Shown here one piece after another: positions 53,458-63,812 of a stretch of 64,000 nt of DNA (its first letter is position 1; each line of letters begins with the position of its first letter). The notes beneath the pieces were generated by a model. It did no database searches. It worked only from the letters and a program-made list of their open reading frames with translations, and was not told the DNA's origin. Source of the stretch: Astropecten irregularis (taxonomy: Eukaryota > Echinodermata > Asteroidea > Paxillosida > Astropectinidae); contig OZ020255.1 of NCBI GenBank assembly GCA_963971285.1, positions 6,448,001 through 6,512,000 of the forward strand, read 5' to 3'. The position numbers were made by a program, and so were the translations under genes.

Positions 53458-54168
53458 TTAAAGGTAACTTCGTACTTTGTTTTTTTGTCAAAGAAATGCA
53501 GATTCAAGAAAGATTTGAGGCTTTGCACGTTGACAATTGGTATAATTTTTATGTGGATCGGTTTGCCGCGGAAACACCATGTTTGCACTTTTATTTCGTT
53601 CGCACTTCTCGTAAGGTCTTAACGTTTCGACTAGCCCGCTCTATTCATGCAGATTCGTGGGCAAAAATATCAAGGAAGATACAGTAACAGTCATCTGTGA
53701 AAATGTCAGTCCCATACGGTATCCACTTTTTGAGAAAACCGTGGAAAACGGTGACTGTATTTCTTAAGTACTTTCTGTTTTATGTTTGATCTTTTAAAAG
53801 ATCAAAAAGATTTTCGATCATGTTTTACTAATTTCTGGATAAATACAGCATTTCAGGCGGAAACATTTTAACGGTATGTTTCTACCACCACCATCTTCAT
53901 ACCCTGTAAGTTATAGGTAAATCTGTCAAGATTTCTGTTATGCTAAGGAAGATACAGTAACAGTCATCTGTGAAAGTTTCAGTCCCATGCGGTGCCCACT
54001 TTTTGAGAAAACAGTGAAAAACGCTCCCGGTATTGTTTAAATCTTTTCACATGAGCTTTGATCTCTCTTCAGGAAGAAGACTTCTAATGGTTTGTTTTTA
54101 TACCATCACCATCTTTATACTCTGTACCTCATAATTTCTGTTTTGGTATGGTACCAAAGTATGATTGA
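53458..54168 (-). mobile_element. F1 copy with nested retroelement, plus second partial F1
   Basis: F1 starts at 53458 (TTTTAAAGGTAACTTCGTAC), is interrupted at 53506-53646, and resumes to about 53940. A second, diverged F1 right part follows (53941-54168: AGGAAGATACAGTAACAGTC ... GGTACCAAAGTATGATTG). Confidence 0.6.
53506..53646 (-). mobile_element. 5'-truncated hammerhead-family retroelement with 10-bp TSD
   Basis: Insert of 141 bp between two copies of ATGCAGATTC (53496-53505 and 53647-53656); F1 has this segment once (ATACAGATTC in most copies). On the minus strand it starts inside the ribozyme stem II loop (AGAGCGGGCTAGTCGAAACG) and ends CTCAAATCTTTCTT, the family 3' end. Confidence 0.7.
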
Positions 54169-54225
54169 CCAAAACATGCCGGCTGGAATAGAGGCCACGA
54201 CTGGCCAGTAGGGTTGGATACGACG

Positions 54226-54402
54226 GGCCTTTACGAAACCAGGCTGAGGCTAGGCTTGGAACAAATAGAATGGATTGGGCCACACATGGCGAAAGGCTCT
54301 GGCTTTTCCACGTATCTCAAGCCTCATTTTTGACACAAAATGGCGGTAGCAAATTAAATCCTAGCCTTGCCTCAAGCTCATTTCGTAGTAAAAGCCCCAA
54401 GC
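54226..54402. mobile_element. F3 MITE
   Basis: GGGCCTTTACGAAACCAGGC and its partner CATTTCGTAGTAAAAGCCCC, with GGCCACACATGGCGAAAGGC inside. About 177 bp. Confidence 0.6.
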
Positions 54403-54600
54403 GTCGGGGACATTGTCCTGATATAAGTACTCTCTGTCTGGATGTTGATCATTAACCGTGACGTCTCACCCCAACAGGAGGACATTTTATTGGTAGGGCA
54501 GTCGCAACCAAGGAGATGCCATCAGTTTTCATTTCAGGCAGTGAAATATCACCCCCAGGTGGGTTGAGCAGCCGTACGGTGAGGCTTCACCGCTCAACCG

Positions 54601-54970
54601 TTAAAGGTAATATCATACTTTGGTTTTTGTCAAAGAAATACAGATTCATGGCCAAAAATATCAAGACAGATACAGTAACAGCCATCTGTGAAAATTGCAG
54701 TCCCATGCGGTGCCCACTTTTTGAGAAAACAGTGAAAACAGCAACAGTATTCCTTAAGTCTTTGCTCTTTTATTTTTGATCTTTAAAAGATCAAAAATAA
54801 TGTTGGTTACTGGTTTCACTCTTTTTTTCTGGAGAAATACAGCATTTCAGGCAAAACAATTTTAACGGTATGTTTCTACCATCACCATCTTTATACCCTG
54901 TAAGTTATGGGTAAATCTGTGAAAAATTAATGTCTGTTTCGGTATACTAGCAAAGTATGATACTACCTAA
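54601..54970 (-). mobile_element. F1 MITE
   Basis: TTAA at 54601-54604; right end GTATGATACTACCTAAATTTAA (slightly altered). Confidence 0.7.
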
Positions 54971-55034
54971 ATTTAACTTCAAACAGTCTCACAAGGCTTG
55001 TGAGCACCTGTGGTGAGTATATAGGCCTACCAGT

Positions 55035-55515
55035 GCATGATGCGATATCATGACGCGACTGCACGGCGGCATGACGTGACCACACGATATCATGACGCAA
55101 CTGCACGATGGCATGACGCGACTGCACGATGGCATGGCGCGACTGCACGATGGCATGCACGATGGCATGACGCGACTGCACGATAGCATGACGCGACTGC
55201 ACGATAGCATGACGCGACTGCACGATATAATGACGCAACTACACGATATCATGACGCAACTGCACGATATCATGACGCGACTGCACGATGGTATGACGCA
55301 ACTGCACGATATCACGACAAAACTGCACGATGACATGACGCAACTGCACGATATCACGATGCAACTGCACGATATCACGACGCAATTACTACACGATTTC
55401 ATGATGCAATTGCACGATATCACGACGCGAGTGCACGATATCACGATGCAATTACTGCACGATATCAAGACGCGACTGCACGATGGCATAACGCGACTGC
55501 ACGATATAACGTGCG
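55035..55515. repeat. 21-bp minisatellite (CATGACGCGACTGCACGATGG)
   Basis: About 22 units, with variants CAACTGCACGATATC and ACGATGCAATTACTGCACG (23-24 bp). Because 21 is a multiple of 3, it makes periodic frames on both strands (TRLHDGM-like plus, SCSRVMP-like minus). No start or splice context supports translation. Confidence 0.85.
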
Positions 55516-55519
55516 AGAT

Positions 55520-56148
55520 AAACCTGAATGTTTGGTGCTAAGGGCAACATCATGACGCCACGGCACCAGGAGGAAGATTCCTTAAATAATCAAATTTAAC
55601 GAACAATTAATGAGTTTTCCCTGAAAGCCATTCCCTATCTATTTCACATATTAAGAGTGATGTGCAATCGTGCATGTAACATTAAAAGTGCATTCTACTC
55701 CCATGACAGTGACAGTGACTATGAATAGATCCCATGGAATTTTTATAATTCATCCCAATAAACTGCTTATTTCCTCCGTTGACAAAACAATTCTACGAAC
55801 AACGAGAAATCGAAAATAACTCCTTAATGGATTTTCCAGACTAAAATAATGATTTGGCCTGTTTGTTTGGTTTGATTGTGTATTGTTACTTTGTTACTTG
55901 GTCATTTAAAGCGTACGTCCTATTTTTAAGTAACATTGTGAGGATGAGTCATAAATACCCCAATTTTGTGTCATCATTTTTTTTTCATATTGAGGTGGGC
56001 CGGTCCTTAATCGTTTAAACACGGATGCGATAAATTTAGACCGTGAAGTCATTGTGGGATAGGCATAAAAATGTTACACGCAACATGGCGCAGCCTGACG
56101 AATGTTTTTGTTTGCTCGAAGATGTAGTTTTGATGTGACTCGTGTCCC
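55520..56148. other. Unassigned AT-rich stretch
   Basis: No gene or listed repeat family seen. Confidence 0.4.
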
Positions 56149-56537
56149 TAAAGGCAGCGTACAGGATTTGCAAGGCCTCCACAAAATATGAGACAGAAAA
56201 TGGACTCAACAGTTCGTAAACAGTGCAATCAGTCACCATGGGAAATCTTGGTTCATCAGATGTTGGGTTTTTCAATGAAATCAAGATTTAGTGTCTTTTA
56301 AAAAGATTGTTCGTCCGAACGATATAGTAGCATTTCGAAAGCGTGGTGTAACCCTGAAGGATTCGGAGGGGGGGGGGGTGCAAGATTATTTCGGACGTAG
56401 GCCTATTTCTGCTATGCAGATGAACAAAGCGTAAAAGTGTACATGAAACAACGTCTGTAAGGAAGTTTAAGACCTTCACTTCTGTTTAAATACCAAATTC
56501 AACCAAAACGCACATCTTTGCAAATCATAATGCTCCC
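56149..56537 (+). mobile_element. F5 element
   Basis: CTAAAGGCAGCGTACAGGAT ... ATCATAATGCTCCCTTGA. Carries a 10-base G run near 56372. Confidence 0.6.
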
Positions 56538-56670
56538 TTGAACCACCAGTAGTCGATTTCACGAAGCCCTACGATCGATCGTAACTTGATATACGAAGCC
56601 GGATAACCACTTATATCGTACATAGGGCTGCAATGCATCACATGCTTTGACTGGTCTGATCCGAAACGAT

Positions 56671-56810
56671 CTTAAATGTATAGCTTTATACTTTGGTTTT
56701 TGTCAAAGAAATGCAGATTCATGGGCGTAAATATCAAGAAAGATACAGTAACAGTCATCTGTGAAATTTCTAGTCCTATACGGAACCCAACTTTTTGAGA
56801 AAGAAGTACA
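56671..56810 (-). mobile_element. F1 fragment
   Basis: TTAAATGTATAGCTTTATAC at the left, then AGATACAGTAACAGTCATCT; right part missing. Confidence 0.5.
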
Positions 56811-57309
56811 AAATGCTCACTGAATTTTCATCAATGATCGTCAAATCCATTCGCAGTCAGCTAGCGGATAAAGCACGGTGGTTGTAATTTTCATGATAGG
56901 GCGCCCTCAGTCACAGCGGGTACCTATTAAGCTGGTCGTTATTTCTAAAAGTTGTCGACAGGCAACTTTTGAAAATTCGAATTTTTGTGTCCGATTTCTA
57001 TTCATTTCTACGCAACGGGAACTTTTTGGACGAAATGCTTTCGCATGATGATTATACTGGTATGGTTATATTTGAGTTCAATTACGCGTTTTGATTTTTT
57101 TTTATTTTTTCAGATGCATCACTAAAGTATTATATGGGGGTACCTTTAAAAGCATAATACGGGATTGGTAAAGGTGACAGACCAGCTGCAGAATGTTCAT
57201 AATTTGAATTATCATGGAATAAAACCAAACCTGTCATAATCGGAAACTGTACTAAAACAACGAAAAACGCTCACGGTGTTTTCAAATCTATTTACAAGAG
57301 TTTTGAAAT

Positions 57310-57705
57310 CAAAACTGTTTTCGGTCGTTGTTTTACTAATTTCTGGATAAGTAAAGCATTTCAGCCGGAAATATCTTAACGGTATGTTTCTACCAGCACC
57401 ATCTTCATACCCTGAAAGTTATACGTAAATCTGTGAACATTTCTGTTTTGGTTTCTTACCAACTTATGATACAACCTTTAAATGTATTATTTTATATACA
57501 GGATTTTTGAAATCATCCCGAGATCAAAACTGTTTTCGGTCGTTGTTTTACGAATGTCTGGATAAATAGACCATTTCAGGCGGAAATATTTTAACGGTAG
57601 GGGCTGTGTTTCTTCCAGCACCATTTTCATATCCTGAAAGTTATACGCCGTGAACATTTCTGTTTGGGTGTGCTACCAATCATGTACTGTACCTCCATGT
57701 TTAAG
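57310..57705 (-). mobile_element. Two F1 right-end fragments in tandem
   Basis: 57317-57481 and 57533-57705 both contain TTTCGGTCGTTGTTTTAC, CATTTCAGSCGGAAATAT and the ATTTCTGTTTKGGT segment; the first ends at CAACCTTTAA. Confidence 0.5.
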
Positions 57706-57709
57706 GGAG

Positions 57710-58250
57710 ATAGTTTGGCAATTTGGCTGTAGTTGGCATGCTCGCACAGTTAATGTTCAAAATGACGAATTGTCGCACGAGCAAGCGCGTGCCATCAACT
57801 CATCCTGCCGTCTTTAGGTAACCAAGCCCGGGCTGGCTTGATCCCTACGCACGCGCCCATTCTGAAAAAAAAAATCCCGGTTTCTGGCACAAACAACTTG
57901 AAATCCGAACTGATTCCAGACGAACCTGGATTGATAAAGAAACCTCCACAATCCGTGTTGATATAACAGGGACCAAACTGTGTTAATATTACAGGAAACT
58001 GTCTCAGAGTTCTGTATTTATTTAAGTCCTGGTATTAGTTATGTATGTAGTCTGGGCGCCTTTGCGTTCAGGAAGGCATTGTGACGAACTTCCTGCCTGT
58101 TATCTTTCACTTTGTGTTCACAAACCAGCAAGAGTATTTCTCTTTAAATTGCGCTGTCACCGATGCCTGATATGACTGTGGGATGACACAGGAAAGAGTT
58201 GTTGTTAAAACCTCATTCATGATTTCATTTTGGTGTTAGCCAAGCAGAAG
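57710..58250. other. Unassigned stretch
   Basis: No gene or repeat family recognised. Confidence 0.35.
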
Positions 58251-58256
58251 TCCAGG

Positions 58257-58675
58257 GACGAAATGAGGCTTGGGGTTGGGCTTGGGATTGATTTTGCTCC
58301 CGCCATTTTGTGTGTCATCAAAATCGAGTTGTCTTTCATATGGCTCTTTAAAAAGAGTGGTGTTTTTTAACTCTTTTGGAATGGTTTCCGCTCTTGGACA
58401 GAGTGACAAATCACTCCAAACGATGCAAACTTCACTCTAAAAGAGTGGAAGACAACTCGAAAAAGAGTTGTTCATCTTATGGCTCTTCAAAGAGTGGCTT
58501 TTCACTCTTTTGCATTTAGAGAGTAAATGAAATGAAGGGCTTGAGATACATGGCGAAGCTGGAGCCTTTCTTCGGCTTTGTCATGTGGTCCAATCCCTTC
58601 GTTCATTGTGGGCCTCAAAATGGCGGTAGCGAAATAAGTCCCATGCAAGTCTAGCCTCACGCCTGGTTTTGTAAA
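58257..58675. mobile_element. F3 MITE with AAAGAGT-repeat insert
   Basis: F3 arms (GAAATGAGGCTTGGGGTTGG and GTCTAGCCTCACGCCTGGTT). Between about 58322 and 58525 sits an inserted block with repeated and inverted AAAGAGT motifs (GAGTTGTCTTTCATATGGCT against GAAAGAGTTGTTCATCTTAT). Confidence 0.55.
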
Positions 58676-58708
58676 GCCCACAGACTCATGCTTCAGCAAA
58701 GGGTTGCA

Positions 58709-59122
58709 GGCTTAAAGGCAGCGTACAGGGTTTGCAAGGCTTCCAAAAGAATACTGAGTTTGAGAAGAAAATGGACTCAACAGTTTGTTAACAGTGCAAA
58801 GAATTACCATGGGAAATCTTGGTTCATTTTGTTATGTTTGTTATGTTTGTTATGTTCATCAGATGCTGGGTTTTTCAAGGAAATCAAGATTAAGTGTCTT
58901 TTTAAACGATCGTTCGTACGAACGATTTCGAAAGCGTGCTGTAACCGTGAAGGTTTCGGAGGGGGCAAGATTATTTCGGCCGTATTTCTGCTATCCAGAT
59001 GAACAAAGCGTAACAAGGTACATGAAACAACGTCTGTAAGGAAGTTTAAGACCTTCACTTCTGTTTAAGTACCAAATTCAGCCAAAACGCACATCAGGCT
59101 TTGCAAATCATCATGCTCCCTT
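58709..59122 (+). mobile_element. F5 element with TTAA ends
   Basis: Left CTTAAAGGCAGCGTACAGGG, right CATGCTCCCTTTAAATCC. A TTATGTTTG triplication at 58837-58860 and the palindrome TCGTTCGTACGAACGA at 58911-58926 are private to this copy. Confidence 0.6.
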
Positions 59123-59739
59123 TAAATCCTATAAAGACCAAAACCTATACAAGCCTCGACAAGGTTAGCCTATACGCGCACTGTGCAGTCGAATGCACTG
59201 TTACTAAAAAAAAGTCTACGTGTCTTCTCTGGAGCGGCGAATCACAATATGACGAACGTCATACATACCATAAGCGATCATGTATGTAATGCTGCAGAAA
59301 TGTATCATCCAATAACCCTTTCCCATTACATTAGTCTTCAGATCAATGTTGCTACCAAACCTCGGTTTCAATGTACGTTTTTGATGGTTTCAATGCGTTT
59401 GACGGGGTGGGGATTTATTTGGCTTCAGCCCTATGGCTTAATATTATATTGCCCCTAGACGAAAATAGACGCAGATTGTACGTCGTAAAACATGTGGCGT
59501 TCTTGGTTGCCAGGCAAAAGAGCTTGTGCTAATTATTTGCCTATAAGCCCATGGGTTCAATAAGTAACTGGCACCAAAAATGAGCATATTCCTTCTTAAG
59601 CGACACATCTTCTGGACGTTCAATGATAATATTCTCGTGTGTGAAATTGCGAGAGAGAAACGAGCACGGTTCCTTAATGTGACAACCAGACCCAGTAGGA
59701 ACGGATACTAATGAAAACAGCAACGGCTAACCGTCATTC

Positions 59740-59787
59740 GGGTCTCCTGATGAGGACTAGAGCAGGCTAGTCGAAACGTTGAGACCC
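59740..59787 (+). ncRNA. Hammerhead ribozyme motif
   Basis: Stem I GGGTCTC (59740-59746) pairs perfectly with GAGACCC (59781-59787). Core CTGATGAG at 59747-59754; stem II GACTAG/CTAGTC (six perfect pairs) with loop AGCAGG; GAAA at 59773-59776; then CGTT with cleavage expected after the last T. Stem III would be only A-C/G-U, so efficient cleavage may need a dimer or tandem transcript, as described for short-stem-III hammerheads of Penelope-like elements and retrozymes. The first G of stem I belongs to the flanking duplication. Confidence 0.7.
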
Positions 59788-59889
59788 AATTGCGAGAAGT
59801 GCGAACGATATAGAAGGGCGAAAGTACGAACGATTATTACATGGTGTTTCCGCAAACCGATCCACATACCTAGGCCCTTTTCCAAACCT

Positions 59890-59926
<37 letters not shown>

Positions 59927-60153
59927 ATTTCGTGAACCCATTCTAAAATAACGGGTAGCAAAATAGAGACTTTTGGCTATGGTGTGGAAGTAGATACTCT
60001 GGTTTGAACCAGAAAACAGAGATTCAGCTTCAATAAAAAGCCACAAGCTATATTTTCAGCATATGGATGACAGCGCTGGAGCCGGAGCCTGAGCCGGAGC
60101 CGAGATTTGGAAAAGGGCCCTATTACCACCATGCAAAGCCTCAAATGTTTCTT
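59741..60153 (+). mobile_element. Full-length hammerhead-bearing short retroelement (interrupted by F4)
   Basis: Bounded by a perfect 12-bp duplication AACCGTCATTCG (59729-59740 and 60154-60165). Starts GGTCTCCTGATGAG, ends CTCAAATGTTTCTT. After removing the F4 insertion (59873-60120 plus one TA) it is about 163 bp: ribozyme at the 5' end, then GAGAAGTGCGAACG, TGTTTCCGCAAACCGATCCA and CACCATGCAAAGCC. No open frame or tRNA-like promoter seen. Other copies share the 3' end but are 5'-truncated, as expected for reverse-transcribed elements. Confidence 0.65.
59873..60120. mobile_element. F4 MITE inserted in hammerhead element
   Basis: GGCCCTTTTCCAAACCTCGG to CCGAGATTTGGAAAAGGGCC, flanked by TA on both sides (59871-59872, 60121-60122). 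Left arm carries (GGCTCC)n. Confidence 0.7.
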
Positions 60154-60570
60154 AACCGTCATTCGTTTAAAAAAGTTCGGTCTCACAAACCAATGTATTT
60201 ATCGAGAAAAAAACTGCGTCAGTACCCTGCAGTGACCCAGCAAATTGTCACAGTTCTTCGTAGGACAGAGAGGTTCGTAGTATTGGTGTAGAATGTATTA
60301 CAACGAATGTACGTGGCCAAGAAGAGGGGATGACTCAAGGAATGAAATGAATGTGACGTGAAATTTAGTGTAGAAGTACGTAGCGAGTTGGCAGCAACGA
60401 TTAGACTAAGTCCTAGTAAAATAGATGAGAGTAGATGTGTTTTTTTTATGTAAAATACCACTCAGAGCACCAAACCATAATTTATCACTGTATTCCTCCA
60501 TTTGTGGCAAAAAAGCCCGCTACTGAAACGCCACCATGCATCCGTTTTAAGATGTTTTTTTCTTGCTATA

Positions 60571-61035
60571 AGGGCCTTTACAACACCTCGCTTGAGGCTA
60601 GGGCTGTAGGCTTGAGACTAAAGCCCACCGCACACTATACGATCCGACTAGGACCCGACTGGTTTTTGGAAGGATCGCAAAGCATTCTGGGAGTCATAAC
60701 CGTGATTCGACAGTCGAATCTTGCCGACTGGCCATCAGAGTGGGTCTTCGCCTGGGAACAATTACGGTTAAGACTCCCAGAATGCTTTGCGATCCTTCCA
60801 AAAACCAGTCGGGTCCTAGTCGGAATGTCGGATCGTATAGTGTGCGGTGGGCTTTAGGCCCTATATTTCGCTACCGCAATTTGAAGCCAACAAAACGAAA
60901 CGATTGGATTGGGCCACGTGATGACGAACCGAAGAAAGGCTCCAGCTTCGCCATATATCTCAAGCCCTTCATTTCATTTAGGACACAAAATGATGGTAGC
61001 AAACTAAATCCCAAGCCTAGCCTCGAGCCTCATTA
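60571..61035. mobile_element. F3 MITE interrupted by a hairpin MITE
   Basis: F3 arms (CTCGCTTGAGGCTAGGGCTG and CCAAGCCTAGCCTCGAGCCT) with an insertion at 60622-60854. Confidence 0.65.
60622..60854. mobile_element. Long-armed hairpin MITE with TA duplication
   Basis: AAGCCCACCGCACACTATAC pairs with GTATAGTGTGCGGTGGGCTT; arms continue for about 80 bp with very few mismatches (GGTTTTTGGAAGGATCGCAA against TTGCGATCCTTCCAAAAACC). TA at both ends (60620-60621, 60855-60856). Arm similarity suggests a recent insertion. Confidence 0.7.
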
Positions 61036-61144
61036 AGGCCATAATTATAGAGGGCGCTATTCACGATACCACTGAATTTCGCCGAGACAAATATCGACAG
61101 TTTGCGTCGACAGGCGGCGCTATTGCACAAACCAGGCGATTCTA

Positions 61145-61632
61145 AGGGTGCACCACACTAAATAAACTCCCATTGACCTTAGTGTAAAATCCCTCGACTT
61201 CACAGTTCAAAAAAACCCATCCAGAAGTTTCTCAGTTGTTGGTGCAATAGTGTAAATGATAGTGTGAACTCTCATCTACCCAATTCATTTCAATTTTTGG
61301 TTGGGTAACCGATTGGATTTTTCGCTAATTGCCCCAAGAAAAAAACACCCCCGAAATGTCCGTCTTCCGTAACCGACTTGCTACGAGTTTTCATGAAGCA
61401 ACCCTCCACGTTCAAGACAATGTAGGACCGGATTGTAAACCAAAATATCTCAAGTCTCCACAACAGGCTGAAGCACTGAACCCCCAGGTTGTCATAACCA
61501 GTCAAAATTACACAATATATTAATTGCACGACCCCCCAAATTGCATATTTACAAAACATTTGAGGGTACACACATTATGATAATCAGCTCGGCGCATTGA
61601 TTTTTGAGCTATTTAGTGTGGTGCATCCCTAA
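61145..61632 (+). mobile_element. F6 MITE (GGTGCACCACACTAAATA termini)
   Basis: Left GGGTGCACCACACTAAATAA, right AGCTATTTAGTGTGGTGCAT, about 485 bp. Same element occurs inverted at 62207-62692; a terminal remnant lies at 39875-39945. Confidence 0.65.
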
Positions 61633-61847
61633 AACCACAGAATACAAGTCTATAGACAGGGTATAGGGACGTATAAAAGGGAAGACCCCTGTAGAGCTGG
61701 TTGGATATAAAGCCACATAATATGCTACTTCAAATTATGAAGTAGCATTCTGTTTTCATTATATTTGTAACATTGTGCATTGTAAATTACATCACATTAT
61801 GTTAAGACGAAAAGCCAACCCAGCCACAAAACAAACATGTAAAATGT

Positions 61848-62050
61848 TTAAGGGTATATGGTTTTTGTCAAAGAGATGCAGATTCATGGGCACAAATAAC
61901 AAGGAAGATATAGTTAACAGTCATCTGTGAAAATATCCGACCCATACGGTGCCCACTTTTCAGTTTGAGAAAACAGTGAAAAACGTGCACAGATCAAAAT
62001 CGTTTTTGGTCATTGCGCGGGTTTTACTCTTTTCTGGATAAATACCACCG
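61848..62050 (-). mobile_element. F1 fragment
   Basis: TTTAAGGGTATATGGTTTTT, then AGATGCAGATTCATGGGCAC ... TCATCTGTGAAAATATCCGA; the central palindrome and right end are lost. Lies between the two F6 copies. Confidence 0.5.
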
Positions 62051-62206
62051 TCATAGTGGCCGGATAGCATAACTAAATGTTACTTTCGGTAAATAAATAT
62101 GTGGTCTTTTTTATTCACACACATTGCGCAACTTTTCCCAGAAGTTAATTTTTGCAAGACGAGATAGAAAGCCACGTTGGGGAATTTCGCAGGAACCAAG
62201 GGTTTC

Positions 62207-62692
62207 CGGATGCACCACACTAAATAGCTCAACAATCAATGCGCCGAGATGATTATCATAATGTGTGTACCCTCAAATGTTTTTTAAATATGCAATTTGG
62301 GGGGTCGTGCAATTAACTTGTGTAGTTTTGACTGGTTATGACAACCTGGGGGTTCAGTGCTTCAGCCTGTTGTGGAGACTTGTAGATATTTTGGTTTAAA
62401 ATCCGGTCCTACATTGTCTTGAACGTGGAGAGTTGCTTCATGAAAAATCGTAGCAGGTCGGTTACGGAAGAAGGACATTTCGGGGGTGTTTTTTTCTTGG
62501 GGCAATTTGCAAAAAATCCAATCGGTTACCCATCCAAAAATTGAAAAGAATTGGGTAGATGAAAGTTCACACTATCATTTACACTATTGCACCAACAACT
62601 GAGAAACTTCTGGATGGGGTTTTTTGAACTGTGAAGTTGAGGGATTTTACACTAAGGTCAATGGGAGTTTATTTAGTGTGGTTCACCCTTCC
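62207..62692 (-). mobile_element. F6 MITE, inverted second copy
   Basis: GGATGCACCACACTAAATAG to ATTTAGTGTGGTTCACCCTT; matches 61145-61632 base by base over long stretches in reverse complement. The two copies make a 1.5-kb inverted repeat with a 575-bp spacer. Confidence 0.65.
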
Positions 62693-62969
62693 ATGAAGAC
62701 GAGTCTGGGACATCGCCCTCTTGCGTCGATAAAGAACAAGGGCATTGTCATGATTGTTTTATGATGTTGAATTACATGCATAATTAACCCTTGATTCAGA
62801 GTTTAAAGGGATGACACTAGCGGTGATGGTCGCAGAACAATGTTTATGTGATCCAACATTGTACACGATTGAGTTAATACAGAAATGCATGAGCTAATAC
62901 GGCAACTCAATGAGAGAATTATAATCTTAAAGACTATTTGTGGAAACATCGAAAATTCTACCGACCAAA

Positions 62970-63078
62970 TTAAAGGTGATATCATATACTTTGGTTTTTA
63001 TAAAAGAAATACAGATTCGAGTGCAATCTGTGAAGACTTCTGTTTTGGTTTATTACCAATGTATGATACTACCTTTAA
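62970..63078. mobile_element. F1 internal-deletion derivative, 109 bp
   Basis: Both F1 ends (TTAAAGGTGATATCATATAC and ATGTATGATACTACCTTTAA) with most of the body missing. It shares its right TTAA with the next copy. Confidence 0.65.
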
Positions 63079-63428
63079 AGGTAGTATCATACTTTGGTAT
63101 CATACTGAAACAGAAATCTTCTCAGATTTACCTATAACTTACAGGGTTTAAAGATGGTGATGGTAGAAACATACTGTTACAATTTTTCTGCCTGAAATGG
63201 TGTATTTATCCAGAAAAGAGTAAAACCAGTGGCCAAAATTATTACTTTTTTTTTTAAGAGAAAAGACTTAAGAAATTCCGTAGCCGATTTCACTGTTTTT
63301 TCAAAAAGTGGGCACCGTATGGAACCGAATTTTTCACACATGACTCTTATTGTATCTTCCTTGATATTTGTGCCCAAGAATCTGAATTTCTTTGACAATT
63401 AAAAACCAAAGTATGGTATTACCTTTAA
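63075..63428 (+). mobile_element. F1 MITE, complete
   Basis: TTAA at 63075-63078 and 63425-63428. Head-to-tail with the deletion derivative through one TTAA. Confidence 0.7.
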
Positions 63429-63727
63429 AGACTAATTTGAAGAACCATCGAAAAAAGTACCGACCCAATTAATTACGCCTAAGTTCTTTCTTTGACAAAA
63501 ATCGCACAGTAATAATAGTTTTGATCACATTTACTATTTAAATGTTCTTCATTTTCCCCCAAGCATATAGTATACAAATATCTGTGCAGGAAGTGTTACC
63601 ACAACGATACATGATTGTATTTGAACAAACATAAATGAAGTAGTTTTTATGAGTTTGGTAGACCAAGTCGACAGAAAATAGTTACCAATTAACGGCACAT
63701 TGTTAAACAAACACTCCATAGCTACTA

Positions 63728-63812
63728 TTAAAAAGGTACGTTTTTGGTAGGAAACCAAACCAGAAATGTTTTACAGATTTACGTACGTACGTACAAGGTA
63801 TAATAATAAGAT
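63728..63812 (+). mobile_element. F1 fragment
   Basis: Left end only: TAAAAAGGTACGTTTTTGGT ... AGAAATGTTTTACAGATTTA, with a local CGTACGTACGTAC run. Confidence 0.45.

Noticed and set aside
55092..55541. 149-codon plus-strand frame with 7-residue repeats (and a 166-codon minus frame)
   Set aside because: Product of a 21-bp minisatellite; open on both strands, no splice or promoter context.
56288..56479. Shared minus-strand frame in F5 copies (also 58804-59058), starting MKVLNFLTDVVSC
   Set aside because: Identical start reflects identical repeat sequence; the frames diverge after about 35 residues and no domain is recognised.
61290..61571. 93-codon minus-strand frame in F6
   Set aside because: Non-autonomous MITE sequence; the matching frame in the second F6 copy is broken.
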